Shown: positions 10,831-22,200 of the stretch, in pieces
Layout of the letters: each line of letters begins with the position of its first letter
Numbering within the stretch: position 1 is the first letter of the stretch
Assembly (NCBI RefSeq): GCF_012489685.1
Contig: NC_080043.1
Span: 54,024,289-54,088,288, forward strand
DNA from: Lotus japonicus
Taxonomy: Eukaryota; Streptophyta; Magnoliopsida; Fabales; Fabaceae
Length of the DNA: 64,000 nucleotides
Direction of reading: 5' to 3'
The notes under the pieces: generated by a model
Told to the model about the DNA's origin: nothing
Database searches by the model: none
What the model saw: the letters and a program-made list of their open reading frames with translations, nothing else
Position numbers and translations under genes: made by a program

Positions 10831-12766
10831 TCCTTCTCATTGCCTCCAAAGCCAACTTCGCCTCCAGGCTTAAGTTTTAGCTCTTGGAACATACGCCTTT
10901 CTCCCGTCATGTGACGCGAGCATCCACTGTCCAGATACCATGATTGGTGTTTCAGTGGAGCGATCAAGGATATCTGCAACATAGATAATCTTATCCTTAG
11001 GTACCCATTTTCTGGGTCCTTTCTTGTTAGTTACCCCAGAGGTTCTGATGACCTTGGGTTTCTCAACATGATAACATAAAGTGATTTGAGCATGATATTT
11101 AAGCATAGAAGGAGTTCCCTTTTTACGAGAAGGTTTAGCAACTTTAGCAGGCAATGATTCAGGCATAATAGTACCAGAGGGTACAAAATGTTCATGCAGA
11201 GGTTTAGCCTTAGGCATAGGAGGCTCATTTCTACTGGGTCCAGAATAGTCAATGCCACACATTCCATTTCTGCTTACGCCATAGATCATTGAAGTCATCA
11301 AGCTTCTATCTACGCTTTTAGCTAAGAATCTTTGAAATGATTTTTCATATTTAGATTCATTCTTTATATCAGAGGCATCACAAGCAACAACTTCTTCTAA
11401 CTTAATAATCTGGTTTTTGAGCACAGAGTTAGAGTTAACTAAAGCATGATTATTTTCTTTCAGCTCAGAAATAATTTTCTCATGTTCAGTAGAAGTTTTA
11501 GAAACAGCAGAGAGATACTTTTTTAACCTTTTATGCTTAGTCAAGAGAGAGTTATATTTATCCATGATATCAGACAAAGCACATTTAAGTTCAGAGGTTG
11601 AGAAAGAAGCGAATACCTCATTTTCATCGTCAGAGTCTGGATCTTCCTCTGATGCTGATTCAGAGTTATTTGCTTCTTTTGACTCTGCTTCCTTGTTCTT
11701 GACAATAGCCATGAGTCCTTCAACAACTTCTCCATCAGAGTCAACATCCTCTGACTTTGATTCATCAAAAGTCACCATGAGGCCTTTCTTAGCTTTGAAA
11801 TGCTTCTTTGGCTTCTTGTCCTTTTTCAGCTTAGGACAATCACTCTTGTAGTGCCCTGATTCTTTGCATTCAAAGCATGTGACTTCCTTTGATGAAGACT
11901 TCTTCTGACCAGAAGAAGATTCATTCTTTCCTTTATTCTTTCCAGAGCCTTTGTACTTGCTCTGCCTGTGCTTCTAGATGCGGTTAAGCCTTCTGGAGAT
12001 CAGAGTCAGCTCATCCTCATCAGAATCTTCAGAGGCTTCTTCAGATTCTTCTTCTTCTGCTTGGAGAGCTTTAGCCTTTTCAGATTTGGATTTCAAGGCT
12101 ATAAACTTCTTCTTCTGATCCTGATGTTCAGCACGCTTCAGTTCATGACACTTCAGTATGCTTATGAGTTCTTCCAGACTCATGATCAACATCTCTTGTA
12201 AGCTACAAGGAAGTTATCAGAGGCATCCAGCTTTTAGGAAGGCCTCTAAGAATTCTCATGACATGATCAACAGTTGTGTAACTCTTGTTGATAGGTCTAA
12301 TTCCAGCAATGAGTAGCTGAAATCTGGAGAACATGTCCTCAATGGACTCACTGGATTCCATCTGGAAGGATTCATACTTTCTGATCAAGGCCAACGCCTT
12401 TGACTCCTTCACCTTCTTGTTTCCTTCATAGGTCATCTTCAAGGAATCAAAGATACCCTTAGCATACTCACGATCTGTGATCTTTTGATATTCTTCATAA
12501 GAAATAGCACTGAGAAGAATAGTTCTAGCTTTATGATGCAGTGAGTAAAGGTTCTTCTGCTCTGCAGTGATCTCTGTTCTGGAGATCTTCTTGCCATCGC
12601 CATCAACTGGACGCTCATAGCCATCCACTATAATATCTCAGAGATCTGCATCAAAGCTGAGAAAAAAGCTTTCAATCTTGTCTTTCCAGTACTCAAATCT
12701 TTGCCCATCAAACATAGGAGGCTTTGCACTGTAGACATATTTTTGCGCTTCAATGGTGGCAGCCAT
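10831..12766 (-). pseudogene. SIRE gag, zinc knuckle and protease remnants
   Basis: Gag starts at ATG 12766 (MAATIEAQKYVYSAKPPMF). A TGA near 12641 breaks it, and the main frame resumes at 12628-12203 with ISRTEITAEQKNLYSLHHKA and MESSESIEDMFSRFQLLIAG. A frame change follows, then basic Lys-rich sequence and an intact CCHC knuckle (CFECKESGHYKSDC) around 11830-11875. The next frame (11778-10870) is Glu/Asp-rich with a long helical stretch. It leads to the protease-like block WYLDSGCSRHMTG near 10900-10935, which includes the catalytic DSG triad. At GFGGNEK the sequence is joined straight to the region before RT, which is the integrase deletion. Confidence 0.85.
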
Positions 12767-12827
12767 TTTATTTTTTCACACCGGCCCGGATCACTGAACA
12801 TTGTTAGGTGTGGTAATCAGAACTTGC

Positions 12828-12839
12828 GCTCTGATACCA
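12828..12839 (-). other. tRNA-Met primer-binding site of the SIRE element
   Basis: The minus strand reads TGGTATCAGAGC, complementary to the 3' end of plant initiator tRNA-Met, two bases inside the 5' LTR boundary at 12842. This fixes the element's orientation. Confidence 0.92.
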
Positions 12840-12841
12840 AT

Positions 12842-14086
12842 TGAAGGTATGAAAAACGATAGAAAGGGGGGTTTGAATAGCGTTTTTAAAACTAAAAACT
12901 CGACCCACTTGAGATTTAAATAAATCTCTTCAACCACCAAAGATAAAAGCGCTAAGATAAAAGTTAAGGAAAGCACACAGATGATTTTATCCTGGTTCAC
13001 TTGATAAATCCCTCAAGCTAATCCAGTCCACCCGTTAAGGTGATTTCTTCCTTCTTAGAATGAAGCCAATCCACTAATCAGAGTTTGTTACAACTGCACT
13101 TGCTACCTGCAAAGTGACTAACAATACACTGACTTAGCTATCACTAAGACTCACTCTCTTAGTCTTCTCTAGGATCCGACCAACCTTGGTCTCCTAAAGG
13201 AAAAACAAACAACTGTTTGAAGGTTTGGGTTTACAAAGAAATGCTTCTTAGAAAGCTAATAGTAAACACAATTCATACAATGTGAAGATAGAATGCTTTG
13301 AGAGAGTATTTGATTTTCACGTGAGCTTCTACAAAGTTCTTCCAAAAAGCATCTTTCATCTTCAGCCTATTTATATACTCCAAGGAATTAGGTTTGGAAG
13401 TTTGCATGGAATGCTACCGTTGGAGGGCAGATCTGGGCTTTCCAGGTTCTGCTGTGGCTGAATCAGTTAGGTAAGGTCGTGAGGAATGGTACAATTGCTT
13501 TTGTACTTTGGATAGCGACATGACCTTTATCCTTGTTGACTTCTGATCAGAGTGATGCTTCATATTGGAACTTGTGAAGCTTGGTGATCAGAGTCAGAGG
13601 GAAGCTTGGATCCTCTGACCTTTGTACCTTCTGCTTCTGGACTCAGAGGAGAAGTACTTGGTCTTCAGAGCCAGCTTACTCTTGGACTTCAGAATCTTCA
13701 CTACTCAGCTTCTGACTTTCAGAGCTTCTGGACCTTCAGAGCTTCTGATCCTTCAAAGCTTCTGATCCTTCAGAGTGTCTGATTCTTCAGAGCTTCTGAT
13801 CCTTCAGAGCTTCTAGTGAGCTGAATCCATATCAGAGCTTTATAATCTTCAGATCTTCTAAAGCTTGATCTACTGTTCAGATTGAACATAGTACGTGCGA
13901 AAGCGTTGCAGAGGTTACTCTTTGAGCATTGTGCTTCTGAATTATGTGAAATAGGACCAGAGTCTTGGCCGGTCATTAGAACACTCAGAAAACAACGTTA
14001 GAGTACCATAATTGTTCATACATAATAGTTAACATGTAATCATCAAAACATAGAGTGGTACTACTAGATCAAAACTTGATCTTACA
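12842..14086 (-). repeat. 5' LTR of the SIRE-type element
   Basis: This 1245-bp LTR is the partner of 3188-4432 and the same length to the base. A TATA-like stretch (minus strand TATAAATAGG, about 13367-13376) lies in the first half and is also present in the other copy, so promoter elements survive. The ORF at 13770-13976 is the counterpart of the repeat-derived frame in the other LTR. Confidence 0.95.
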
Positions 14087-14091
14087 CTCCT

Positions 14092-14170
14092 CACGTCGCC
14101 CTCTATATGCTTGACGCGGATTGAGCGTGTGTCTCATCCTTCCTTCGCCTTGTCGACGTTGCGCTTCCAT
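14092..14170 (-). pseudogene. Start of the Tat-type Gypsy gag, cut by the SIRE insertion
   Basis: From ATG 14170 the minus strand reads MEAQRRQGEGRMRHTLNPRQ and continues to the CTCCT target site. The frame then continues at 3187 on the other side of the SIRE element. It is very basic. Only 26 codons lie here. Confidence 0.5.
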
Positions 14171-14295
14171 CAAGTGTCACTAGCAAATCAAGAATTTGAC
14201 TCAGAAATTAAAAACCGAAGAGAATCGCACGAAAAAAACGAACTTCACTCGGTTAAACTATGCTCCACGTAGTCCGGGAATCGAAATCTACCGAT

Positions 14296-14313
14296 CCCCA
14301 CAGAGGCGCCAAA
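14296..14313 (-). other. Probable primer-binding site of the Tat-type Gypsy element
   Basis: The minus strand reads TTTGGCGCCTCTGTGGGG immediately after the LTR end at 14314. The TGGCGCC start resembles primer sites of Tat-group elements. I cannot assign the tRNA with certainty. Confidence 0.55.
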
Positions 14314-14629
14314 TGTTCCTTCATGAACATTGAGATGAGGTATAGTACCTAAGATGCAAGGAGTGTGATGCGAGATTTCTAGAGAGAAGTGAGAGTGTAA
14401 CCGCTTAGAGAGAGAAAGTAATTGAATTTTAAGCTTATTATTGCATAAATGAGCTAAGAGTCCCTTACAATTGGTATCCCTCCCCTATTTATAGTTTGAG
14501 GAGTTGGGCCTAGCGCCTCTAAATCATCCTAATGGGCCAGTTGGGCCTTCGGGACAAAGGCCCAAGTCCCTAATGTAATTCCAGCCTTAAGCCAACGCCC
14601 CTAGGCGAGGGACCCGGGGGTCTCGCCCA
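14314..14629 (-). repeat. 5' LTR of the Tat-type Gypsy element
   Basis: On the minus strand the LTR ends ...AAGGAACA at 14314. Its start is most likely TGGACTGGGCGAGACC at 14629, giving about 316 bp; a start a few bases further out cannot be excluded. The region contains GC-rich runs near its outer end and a TATAAATAGG-like box (about 14487-14496). No second LTR is in the window for comparison. Confidence 0.55.
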
Positions 14630-15809
14630 GTCCAACTTTTTTTTAACTTGACACATTGATTTTTCTTAGTGAAGCTCTGATATTGAATTTTTCCAATTTT
14701 TTTTTTAACTTGAAACAAATAATAGTTATATTTTTTTTTGAAACTAATAATAGTTATATTTGAGTTTGAAAAAAAATGTGTTAATTCATTTTTTGTATAA
14801 AATTAAAAAAACGAAAATTTGTATCTCATTAAGGAAATAGTAATTATTTATCAAAAATCTCACATTGAATATCGAAATTCTTTTATTTTAAAAAAGGTTT
14901 TTCATAAATGATTTTTATATATTGAACACTAATTTAAATCTGACGTTTTTTGGAAGGTATTCTTCATCAAACATAATAACCAAGAAAAACGAATATTGAG
15001 TGTATACCACATATGACTAACAGACTTCAAAACAACGATAATAATATAGGTCAACAAACCGTTTTAAATCTAGACCATGTATGGTCAAAACGAAATTCAC
15101 ATCAAAAAACATGAACATAATTTTCTCATATCTTCTCCTTCTTGACAACTTTCAAAAGCTTATTTCTCATCCTTAACAACTTTCAATACCTTTTGTTGGT
15201 AATCATCAACTGCAATTGAAAAAGACAAAAACTCAGTATTAGTTAACGGAAAAAATTCAGATGTAACAGGTCAATTGAATACAAAGTGCGAAAAAATACC
15301 TTTTATTGTCAATTCAACATCTGCAATTGAAAAAGCCAAAAACTCAGTATTAGTTAATGGAAAAAATTCAGATCTAACAATTCAATTGAATGGATAGTGG
15401 GAAAAACGGATAAAATTCAGATCTAAAAGGTAAATTGAATAGAAAGTGCAAAAAAATACCTTTTGATATGAGAAGTTTGAAACTTCAAATTTGCAGAATA
15501 AGGATGGAAAAAACACATTTTGAATATGAGATGAAATCAGCAATAAGAAGGTTGATTTATAGGAAATGATTTTGAAAATTACATTTAATGAGGGACAACC
15601 AAACCAAATTATAGGGAAATCATTGCATTTAATTAATTTGTGTGAATTGTTGTGGCTGTGACACTTGTCAGCCAGTGAGGGAGGTGGGATAAGAGTGAAT
15701 CTCGGACTTCCACGTGTCTAATTCTTTCTGATAACGTTGTTCTTTTATAAAGTATATAGATGGTGTTCCTTTTTGCACTATTTCTAGCACTGATAATTCC
15801 AGTCTGTGT
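14630..15809. other. AT-rich spacer with an imperfect 110-150 bp duplication
   Basis: No gene is seen. At 15205-15300 and 15311-15465 a segment with the wording TTGAAAAAG-CAAAAACTCAGTATTAGTTAA, GGAAAAAATTCAGAT and AAAAAATACCTTTT is repeated, with a partial third copy of the AAAATTCAGATCTAA part at about 15415. The short ORFs at 15633-15892 have no recognisable product. Confidence 0.5.
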
Positions 15810-15893
15810 GTTAGTTTTGATGCCCAAGAGATCAAAGAGGCGGTTTGAGAATGTGAAGGGGATAAAAGTCCTGGTCCAGATGGATTCAACAAC
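15810..15893 (+). pseudogene. LINE reverse transcriptase scrap
   Basis: Read in frame from 15810 the sequence gives VSFDAQEIKEAV, a TGA in place of Trp, then ECEGDKSPGPDGFN. This matches the SPGPDGF block at the start of plant L1-type reverse transcriptases. Only about 28 codons survive and nothing recognisable continues on either side. Confidence 0.7.
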
Positions 15894-16309
15894 TAAACTT
15901 GAGAATTTTGTTATATTTGATGCAAAAGATATTTATAGACTCACATACATATTAGACTCCATAACGCTTTAGCATCCAATCAAGCCCATAGTAATGCAAA
16001 GGGTAAAATACACTTTCCTCCCTCGAGATTTCAAGAAATGACACTTCACCCTATTTTTATACAAAATCTACACTACACCCCATTTAAATCAAGTTTCACA
16101 ACTTAAAACTTTTTCAAAATGTAAAGAAAAAAAGACTTATTTTATTACTTTTCTCAATTTATATATGAAGTTAAATTAAATTAATTTCATTGAATATTTA
16201 TTTCCAAAACCTAAATGCTTATTTTGGATAATTAAGAATACTATTTCACTTGCAGACCAAAAACTACTTTATTTTTTGTGATATTGTTAAAGTCTAGAGA
16301 GGCAACCTC
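15894..16309. other. Spacer without recognisable genes
   Basis: About 400 bases of AT-rich sequence. It includes GGGTAAAATACACTTTCCTCC (16003-16022), a type of low-copy intergenic repeat, but I cannot delimit an element. Confidence 0.4.
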
Positions 16310-16760
16310 CACTACAAGAATTATGTGTTTTAGTGACAAAAATTAGTGACGACTATTAATTTCGTCACTACTATTAATTTTGTCACTAAATATCTATTAT
16401 TTGTGGCTGTTTTCTATTTCATCACTCTTACTATCCGTAACTGTGACAAAATAAAAAATTGTCACTAATATTATTTGTAATAGTGATTAAACCATAAATC
16501 GTCACTAATATCATTCGTAACAGGGACCAAATTAATAATTTTCATTGATACCACCCATAATAGTGACCAAACTATAAATCATCATTAATAGCATTCGTAA
16601 TAGTGACTAAATTAAAAATTGTCACTAATACTATTCATAATAGTGATCAAATTATAAATCGCTATTAATACCATTCGTAATAGTGACCAAAATAAAAATT
16701 GTCGCTAACGATTTTATTAATAGTGATGAAAATATAAGTGTCAAAATTAACTCGTCGCTA
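16310..16760 (+). mobile_element. End of a CACTA (En/Spm) transposon
   Basis: CACTACAAGAA at 16310-16320 is the canonical terminal inverted repeat of plant CACTA elements. It is followed by subterminal TAGTGACGA-type motifs. A run of about eight imperfect 40-bp units of the type TTCGTAATAGTGACCAAA..AAATTGTCACTAATA follows from about 16430 to 16750, as expected for the transposase-binding subterminal region. The opposite end (TTCTTGTAGTG) was not found, so this is a truncated or interrupted copy. Confidence 0.75.
16433..16750 (+). repeat. About eight 40-bp subterminal tandem units
   Basis: The period is about 40 bases, and each unit contains TAATAGTGA and a GTCACTAAT-like half-site in inverted arrangement. 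The units are diverged from one another. Confidence 0.7.
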
Positions 16761-16881
16761 CTAAAAAATTAATTAATTTTAATTAATTTCTTATTATAAA
16801 ATAATGTTTTTGAAAGTTCTTATATTATAAAATCATCATTGATGTTATAGGATAAGATGAGACATTATATGATAAAATTAT

Positions 16882-18217
16882 GGCTTAATACATCAGAAGA
16901 TCCCTGAAATTGTAAAGGGAATCAGTTCAAGGGCCTGTAAAATTTTCGCATCAAATTGGGTCCCTAAGAATTTTTTTTTAATTCAATTAAGGCCAAAGTG
17001 TGTCTGATGCTGAAGTGGCTTCAATTTTAGCCTAGTCAGCTTTTCCACGTGGCATTTGGAATTATTTATTAATTGAAAAATTCTAAAACTTAACTTTTTA
17101 TTTCCAAACCCTCTCAAATTAACCCTAAATCATCTTCTCATAACTTAAAAAAAAAACTTAATCTAACCTAATAACTTAAAAAACCTAATATAATCAAATA
17201 CTAATCCCTAATCTAATCTGAGAATCCCCAATTAAGCCCTGACTTTTCATCTTCATTCTCCATCCCCAATTTCAACCCTAGAGTGGAAGAAGATAGAACC
17301 ATCTCCCCACCTTCATCCTCATCTGGCCAACACAGGAACTGGCACAAGCAGATCTGGGTTATCTGCAAGAGATGCAAGGAAACGTTCATCCCCTCTTCCA
17401 ATTCCTCTTCTTCTAGCCGTTTCCACCCTTCCTTTTCCGCACTCCCGAGGCCATGAGACCCACCGACGTTGCATCAAGTTTGGTAAGAATGAATGCTCCG
17501 AATTTCTGCTTCTAGGCCCTGTATTGCTTCTTCATCTAACCTTCATATTCAAGCCCCAAAACCTTCCCCAGCACCCACGATTTCTTGGCCCTGTCGAAGA
17601 TTGCCCCCGTTCCTCTTATCCCTTGGACATGTTCTTTTACACGATTCCATTCACCTTCATCGATACCAGAAGAGGGTTTCATATAAATCTCTGCGCGTGA
17701 CTGCCTTACACCTCTTGTTCGAAGATCTCTGGTCACATGAACAACGGCTGGTGCTGGAATTTTAATTTTGGTTGTTGTTCTTGGTGATGGAGGAGGAAGG
17801 AGACCTTGGTTCTTGTCTGGGTTCAATTTGGGGATGGAGAAGATTTGTAATTGGGTTTCAATTTGGGGATGAAAGGGTTTAATTAGGGATTGGTTATAAT
17901 TAGATTATTAGATTAGTTTATTAGTTAGATTATGTAATTGTTTAGTTAAGGGATTATTAGATTAGGTTTTTTTTTTAAGTTTTTTAAATTATTTTTTCTG
18001 ATTAAATGATTGAGTTGGAATTATTATTTTTTTTTTTAATTAAAAAAATTTATAAAAGCCACGTGTAATTGATGACTAGGACAAAATTGAGATCTGGCAG
18101 CATTTGGCCTTAATTGAATTAAAAAAAAATTCTAAAGACCCAATTTGATGCAAAAAATTTTCAGGCCCTGGATTTGATTCCCTTTACAATTACAGGGGCC
18201 TTCTAATGTATTAAGCC
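16882..18217. mobile_element. Mutator-like element with ~120-bp inverted repeats, possible Pack-MULE
   Basis: The ends GGCTTAATACATCAG (16882) and the complement of GGCTTAATACATTAG (18217) start terminal inverted repeats of about 115-120 bp each. The repeats are similar but not identical. A perfect 9-bp duplication, TAAAATTAT, lies at 16873-16881 and 18218-18226, which is the Mutator hallmark. No transposase is encoded. The 17200-17830 interior is GC-richer and gene-like, including a probable captured exon at about 17340-17490 (separate entry). Confidence 0.88.
17327..17485 (+). pseudogene. Possible captured exon with a zinc-finger-like Cys motif
   Basis: One frame reads GQHRNWHKQIWVICKRCKET then FIPSSNSSSSSRFHPSF, after which it decays. 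The pattern C-x2-C ... S-R-F-H-P-S-F resembles the Cys/His region of a conserved plant protein of unknown role in which the Ser before Arg is Cys. That would make this a degraded, captured gene piece. Stops and a shift follow within 30 codons. The match is from memory of the family pattern and is tentative. Confidence 0.35.
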
Positions 18218-18226
18218 TAAAATTAT

Positions 18227-19275
18227 ATAAGATATTATGAGATGAGATATGATAATATAAGATAATGCATGATAAGATAATATGAAGAATCGGGCACGCC
18301 CCATCAAGGCGACTCGACCTCTACTCAAGGGGCTGCGACCTTGGCGAGGCGGGACCCGATGCAAAAGACGCACTTCACCCTCATGAACAAGGGTTCAACG
18401 TCTTGCGAGCACGTGAACTAGACTCGCCCCATTAGGGTGACCTAACCTTTACTGTATTTTCTTTCTTGAAAGGGTCTTTGAGATCAACACTAAGTTTTAT
18501 TTGGGTCCTATCAGCCTCTAAGGTCAATATTAGGCCCTATCAGCCTCTAAGTTTGATGATGTGATGAGGATATTATTGTTGCTGATGAACTGATAGCACG
18601 TTAGGGGTATATATTTATGATGTAACATACTATATGTATTGTCAAATCTAGATGTGATGCTTGTATTACACATTGTCTTCGTGAGTTGACCATCGCATGC
18701 CTTGTTTGTATTTTTGGGTTTGGGCAGTCAGGAAACTGTCAAACGATGACAAGTGGCAATGTGAGCAGTTGCTACTCTACATGAAAGAACAGTGGAAGAC
18801 TTGAAGAGTAGAGTTGGAAGTAAGGCTAGTGCCTTTGGGTAGAGATGCTTACCATATTGGTAAAAGTTTGCAGGATACTTTTAATTATGAGTAGGATTTG
18901 GGTAGATTTTGGTACATTGCTTTCCTGCGGTTCCCAGGTGTGGAAATCGTAGGGAGTGTATCGGATCTATGAAGTCATTGCATAACGGATTCCTTGTTGA
19001 GTCTAATTCTATTTGTTATGTACTTGCCTTGGTCAAGAATAGATGTAAATTTAGTTAGGGTTAGGAGTATGCATGACATATTTTAGAAATACTTTGAAAA
19101 GAAAAAAATATATTCGCATTTGTGAACTATGAAAACAGGTTGCATATTTATTGAAAAGAAATGAGAGAAACGAAATGTGTATTTCACTAATACAAATATA
19201 ACTTATCGTTTCCAAACCCCAGTAGATCATTAATAAATTACAAAGATATATTATTCCTTATATTTTCGAATTTTT
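18227..19275. other. Repeat-derived spacer and carboxypeptidase 3' flank
   Basis: 18290-18560 is a GC-rich block (GGCGACTCGACCTC, GGCGAGGCGGGACCCG) with a duplicated GGxCCTATCAGCCTCTAAG motif, probably LTR-derived. 18560-19090 follows the wording of the chromovirus LTR interior (GTTGACC..CGC.CCTTG.TTGT.T.TTTTGGGTTTGGGC..TC) seen at 36720-36780, so it looks like a distant LTR relic. The last 180 bases before 19276 are AT-rich and serve as the 3' flank and UTR of the carboxypeptidase gene. No ORF of substance. Confidence 0.4.
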
Positions 19276-22200
19276 TCATAATGGCAATCCAGTGAGAAAG
19301 TGTGTATAAAATTCCAATGCCTCTCGCGGTTTATATTCCGGAACAGTATGTCCAGCTCCCTGCACCAATATAATTAAATATTAACATATTCACATTTTAG
19401 GTACTAATTAGCAATTTCACAGACACATTTAATATGTAATGACACACCCAGACACAAACCTTTATAGTCATAAAAGTAAGATTTTTGTCATATCCTTGAG
19501 TAAACCTGCAACCAACAAAGATAATTAACTCAATTTCTAGTCAAGATTTGGTATATGATGTGAAAATACAATGTCAGGGACATGTTTTGGTAACAGGTTG
19601 CAATCTTGTGTCCTGAACTCCTTGTGCCAAGTACCAGAAAATGTGTTCTAGCATGCTTCATAAAGTGATTAAAATAATTGAAGGTTCATTGAGTAGGATA
19701 AGCTAAGAGGGAAATTGAACTAGTAGGTACCCAGCAACTTGATCATTGGAGAACCAAGGCCTCCATTCATCAACAATCTTGTATCCCATTGATCTCGTCC
19801 ATGCTTCACTCCCCGTAAAAGGAACACACATGTCATGATCACCACTGCAAGAAACAATAAATTTTTTAAGTTATTTAAAATAAGAATTATGACTGTCACA
19901 ATAACTTGTAAGACAATCAAACCCTAAATACAGTTGAATCCTGCAGTTTAGCAATGGCAATTGGCAATGAAATTCAAAATATGAAAGCAGCTAACAATGC
20001 ACTACTTTTGACCTATTCCGAGGCATAAACCTGAAAATTTCTCCTACAGATGAATTAAAAGCTAAGAGAGTAAAAAAATAAATGGAAAATGCATATATAG
20101 GCACACTCGTTGAAAGATTCTGGTAGAACTGAAGCAGAACCAGAATAAAAATAGAACAGAACAACAGAATATGAAGTATTATCCAATAATCTTCTCTCTG
20201 AACAATGTGATCCTGAGGTAAAAGATGGCATGCGGATCACTTTTCTGCAGGGTATTTGTGAAACCTTGATCCACTTCAATTACAATTCCAAACCTTTCCT
20301 ATTTTGTTTTCATTCACCTCTCTCCTATAAAGCCAAAATCCAAACTAACTCTAGATATTCCAATTAGTTAGTCTGGGTGTTATCCTCGGCTACCTGTCTA
20401 GTGTAGACCCTTTTGTCACCGCATACTATCAGATTCAAATCAAATAAACTAATAAATAGTAGCTTACTTAACACTCTACAGTGGTTATTTTAAAAATAGT
20501 TCACATACCAATAAGATCAAGGACAAATGCAATGAAGGAAAATATAATAAATCCAGCCATCTCAAATAAAAGAGAAAACTTCTATTTCTTGTATTTCATA
20601 CCATCCACTGTTACAAAAAATTGCACCTATGTGTATAGCAATGGAATAGTTTTGGCTACCAGAACTCAAAATATGCTTTCATGCTGGAAATTAACCTGTA
20701 TATAAGGGCTCGATATCCTTTGGAAGTTAGGTTCTTGTGGTATTTGATCATGCTCCCAGCATCATGATTGTATCTAATCCTGCCCGTGCATAAATCCCAT
20801 TGACTGACCAAACTTGTCTGTTTCATCAGAAAGATCAAGATCATTACTTTCACAACCACAGTAAAGGTATCTTGCTTGAAATCTCACCTTTGCAGTGTGA
20901 ATTGCTTTCCTGACTGCTTCATTGTTCAACCATAATTTTGCGACTACATCATCCTAAAGATAACATTAGATCTTGTTACTAGTCAAACAGCGATTGACAT
21001 TATCAACTATAAGAATGATGATGATGATAATATCTGGTATATAGAACCCTAGCAACATTTGATTAAAGAAGATTTGATACAATAAGACAGAGTGAAAAGA
21101 AAAAACTGTTACCATCAAAATGGGAAATATTATCTCAAAAACTTGTTCGTCTAAACTAAATTATAACAAGTGGGAAGGATAAAAGTGAATCGTTGTTGTG
21201 AGAGAAGAAATCTATAGAGCTTAAAATCCCTTAACAATAGTGACTATTAAAACACCACTACTAGAGACAAGAGCTCATTTTATGAGGAAACAATTTGGTA
21301 CCTATAGCATATGGCAAATCGTTATTTGCCAGATATCTATCCGAACTAGTTTAATTCTTATCTGAATTGATGAAGAAGCAATGTTTTAAATATGTAAGGT
21401 TTAACACAAGATAGAAGACACCTTTTAATGGTGTATTTCATATTAGCACCTTTCTCTCACTAACTTGAGCACATTTTCAGGATTGTTCATCATTTTACAA
21501 TTTAGCTATCACCTGTTACTTTTTTACAAAAGATGAAATAATTAGTAGTTCTCTATTTTTTGGCAATAAAGCATTAGTAAATCTGAGGTGTGTGCAAGTA
21601 GACAGTAAATTTTATGCAATAATCAAGCTATAAAAATCAATTGGCAGTGGGGAAGTAGTAGTAAAGAAACCCACAGTGCACGGAACATCATTGCTATCCA
21701 TCAGTTGAGGCCAAGTTGGTACAATTCCTTCTCTCACAGGTGCTCTTAGGGGCCAAGCGCGTCCAAACATCCTTTTCCTCACAGGAAGAGGTTTCTCAGT
21801 CTCACCCAACTTCCGGAAGCTAGGTGGCAATCTAATATAGGAAGCTTTAATCTTCTCGGCCTCTGTGCCATGATAGCATGGTTCTAGAATGTCATATATG
21901 TTCAACCCATCAACATCCTAAAATAGAAAGAACGACCAATGAGTGCATAAATCCACTTAGTTCATTTTCCTACCATCACTATCATATAGTTAACTCACCT
22001 GCTCAATTTTGTTAAGCTTGCTTGTACAATTTTCACTGAGTGGATTGTAGAAATTCCCTTTGCATTCACCATTAGCCTCCTGTAGCAGCAAGTAACAAGA
22101 TTAAATGAAACATTCAAAAGAAATACAGATTGCCATATTTTACAATGGAAAATTCATTCCAGATAACATAATGGTTCGGTGATGTATCTAACATGATAGA

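Larger units (their letters stand above)
3188..14086 (-). mobile_element. SIRE/Maximus-type Ty1/Copia element, complete ends, integrase lost
   Basis: A 10.9-kb reverse-oriented element is bounded by two 1245-bp LTRs beginning TGAAGG and ending CTTACA as written on the plus strand. A perfect 5-bp target duplication, CTCCT, lies at 3183-3187 and 14087-14091. The order in element direction is 5' LTR (12842-14086), tRNA-Met primer site, gag, a truncated pol without integrase, RT and RNase H, a long extra ORF (5840-8598), an antisense ORF region, polypurine tract and 3' LTR (3188-4432). The two LTRs differ at roughly two dozen positions by eye, about 98% identity, so insertion is fairly recent. 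It sits inside a Tat-type Gypsy gag. Confidence 0.95.
1116..14629 (-). mobile_element. Decayed Tat-type Ty3/Gypsy element, split by later insertions
   Basis: This reverse-oriented element is in two parts: 1116-3187, and 14092 to about 14629. Between them lies a SIRE-type Copia element flanked by a 5-bp target duplication. From right to left it reads: a 5' LTR of about 315 bp (14314-14629, outer boundary uncertain), a primer-binding site, a short gag remnant, protease, then reverse transcriptase cut at 1116 by an LTR insertion. RNase H and integrase are not in the window. The RT wording (DYTDLNKACPKDSYPLP) is typical of the Tat group of Ty3/Gypsy elements. Confidence 0.8.

Noticed and set aside
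17493..17826. Two overlapping ORFs in the Mutator-like element
   Set aside because: No recognisable motifs, on opposite strands over the same bases; at best part of a degraded captured gene.
20055..20705. ORFs in the long carboxypeptidase intron between exons 11 and 12
   Set aside because: They lie in an intron with good splice sites and show no recognisable protein.
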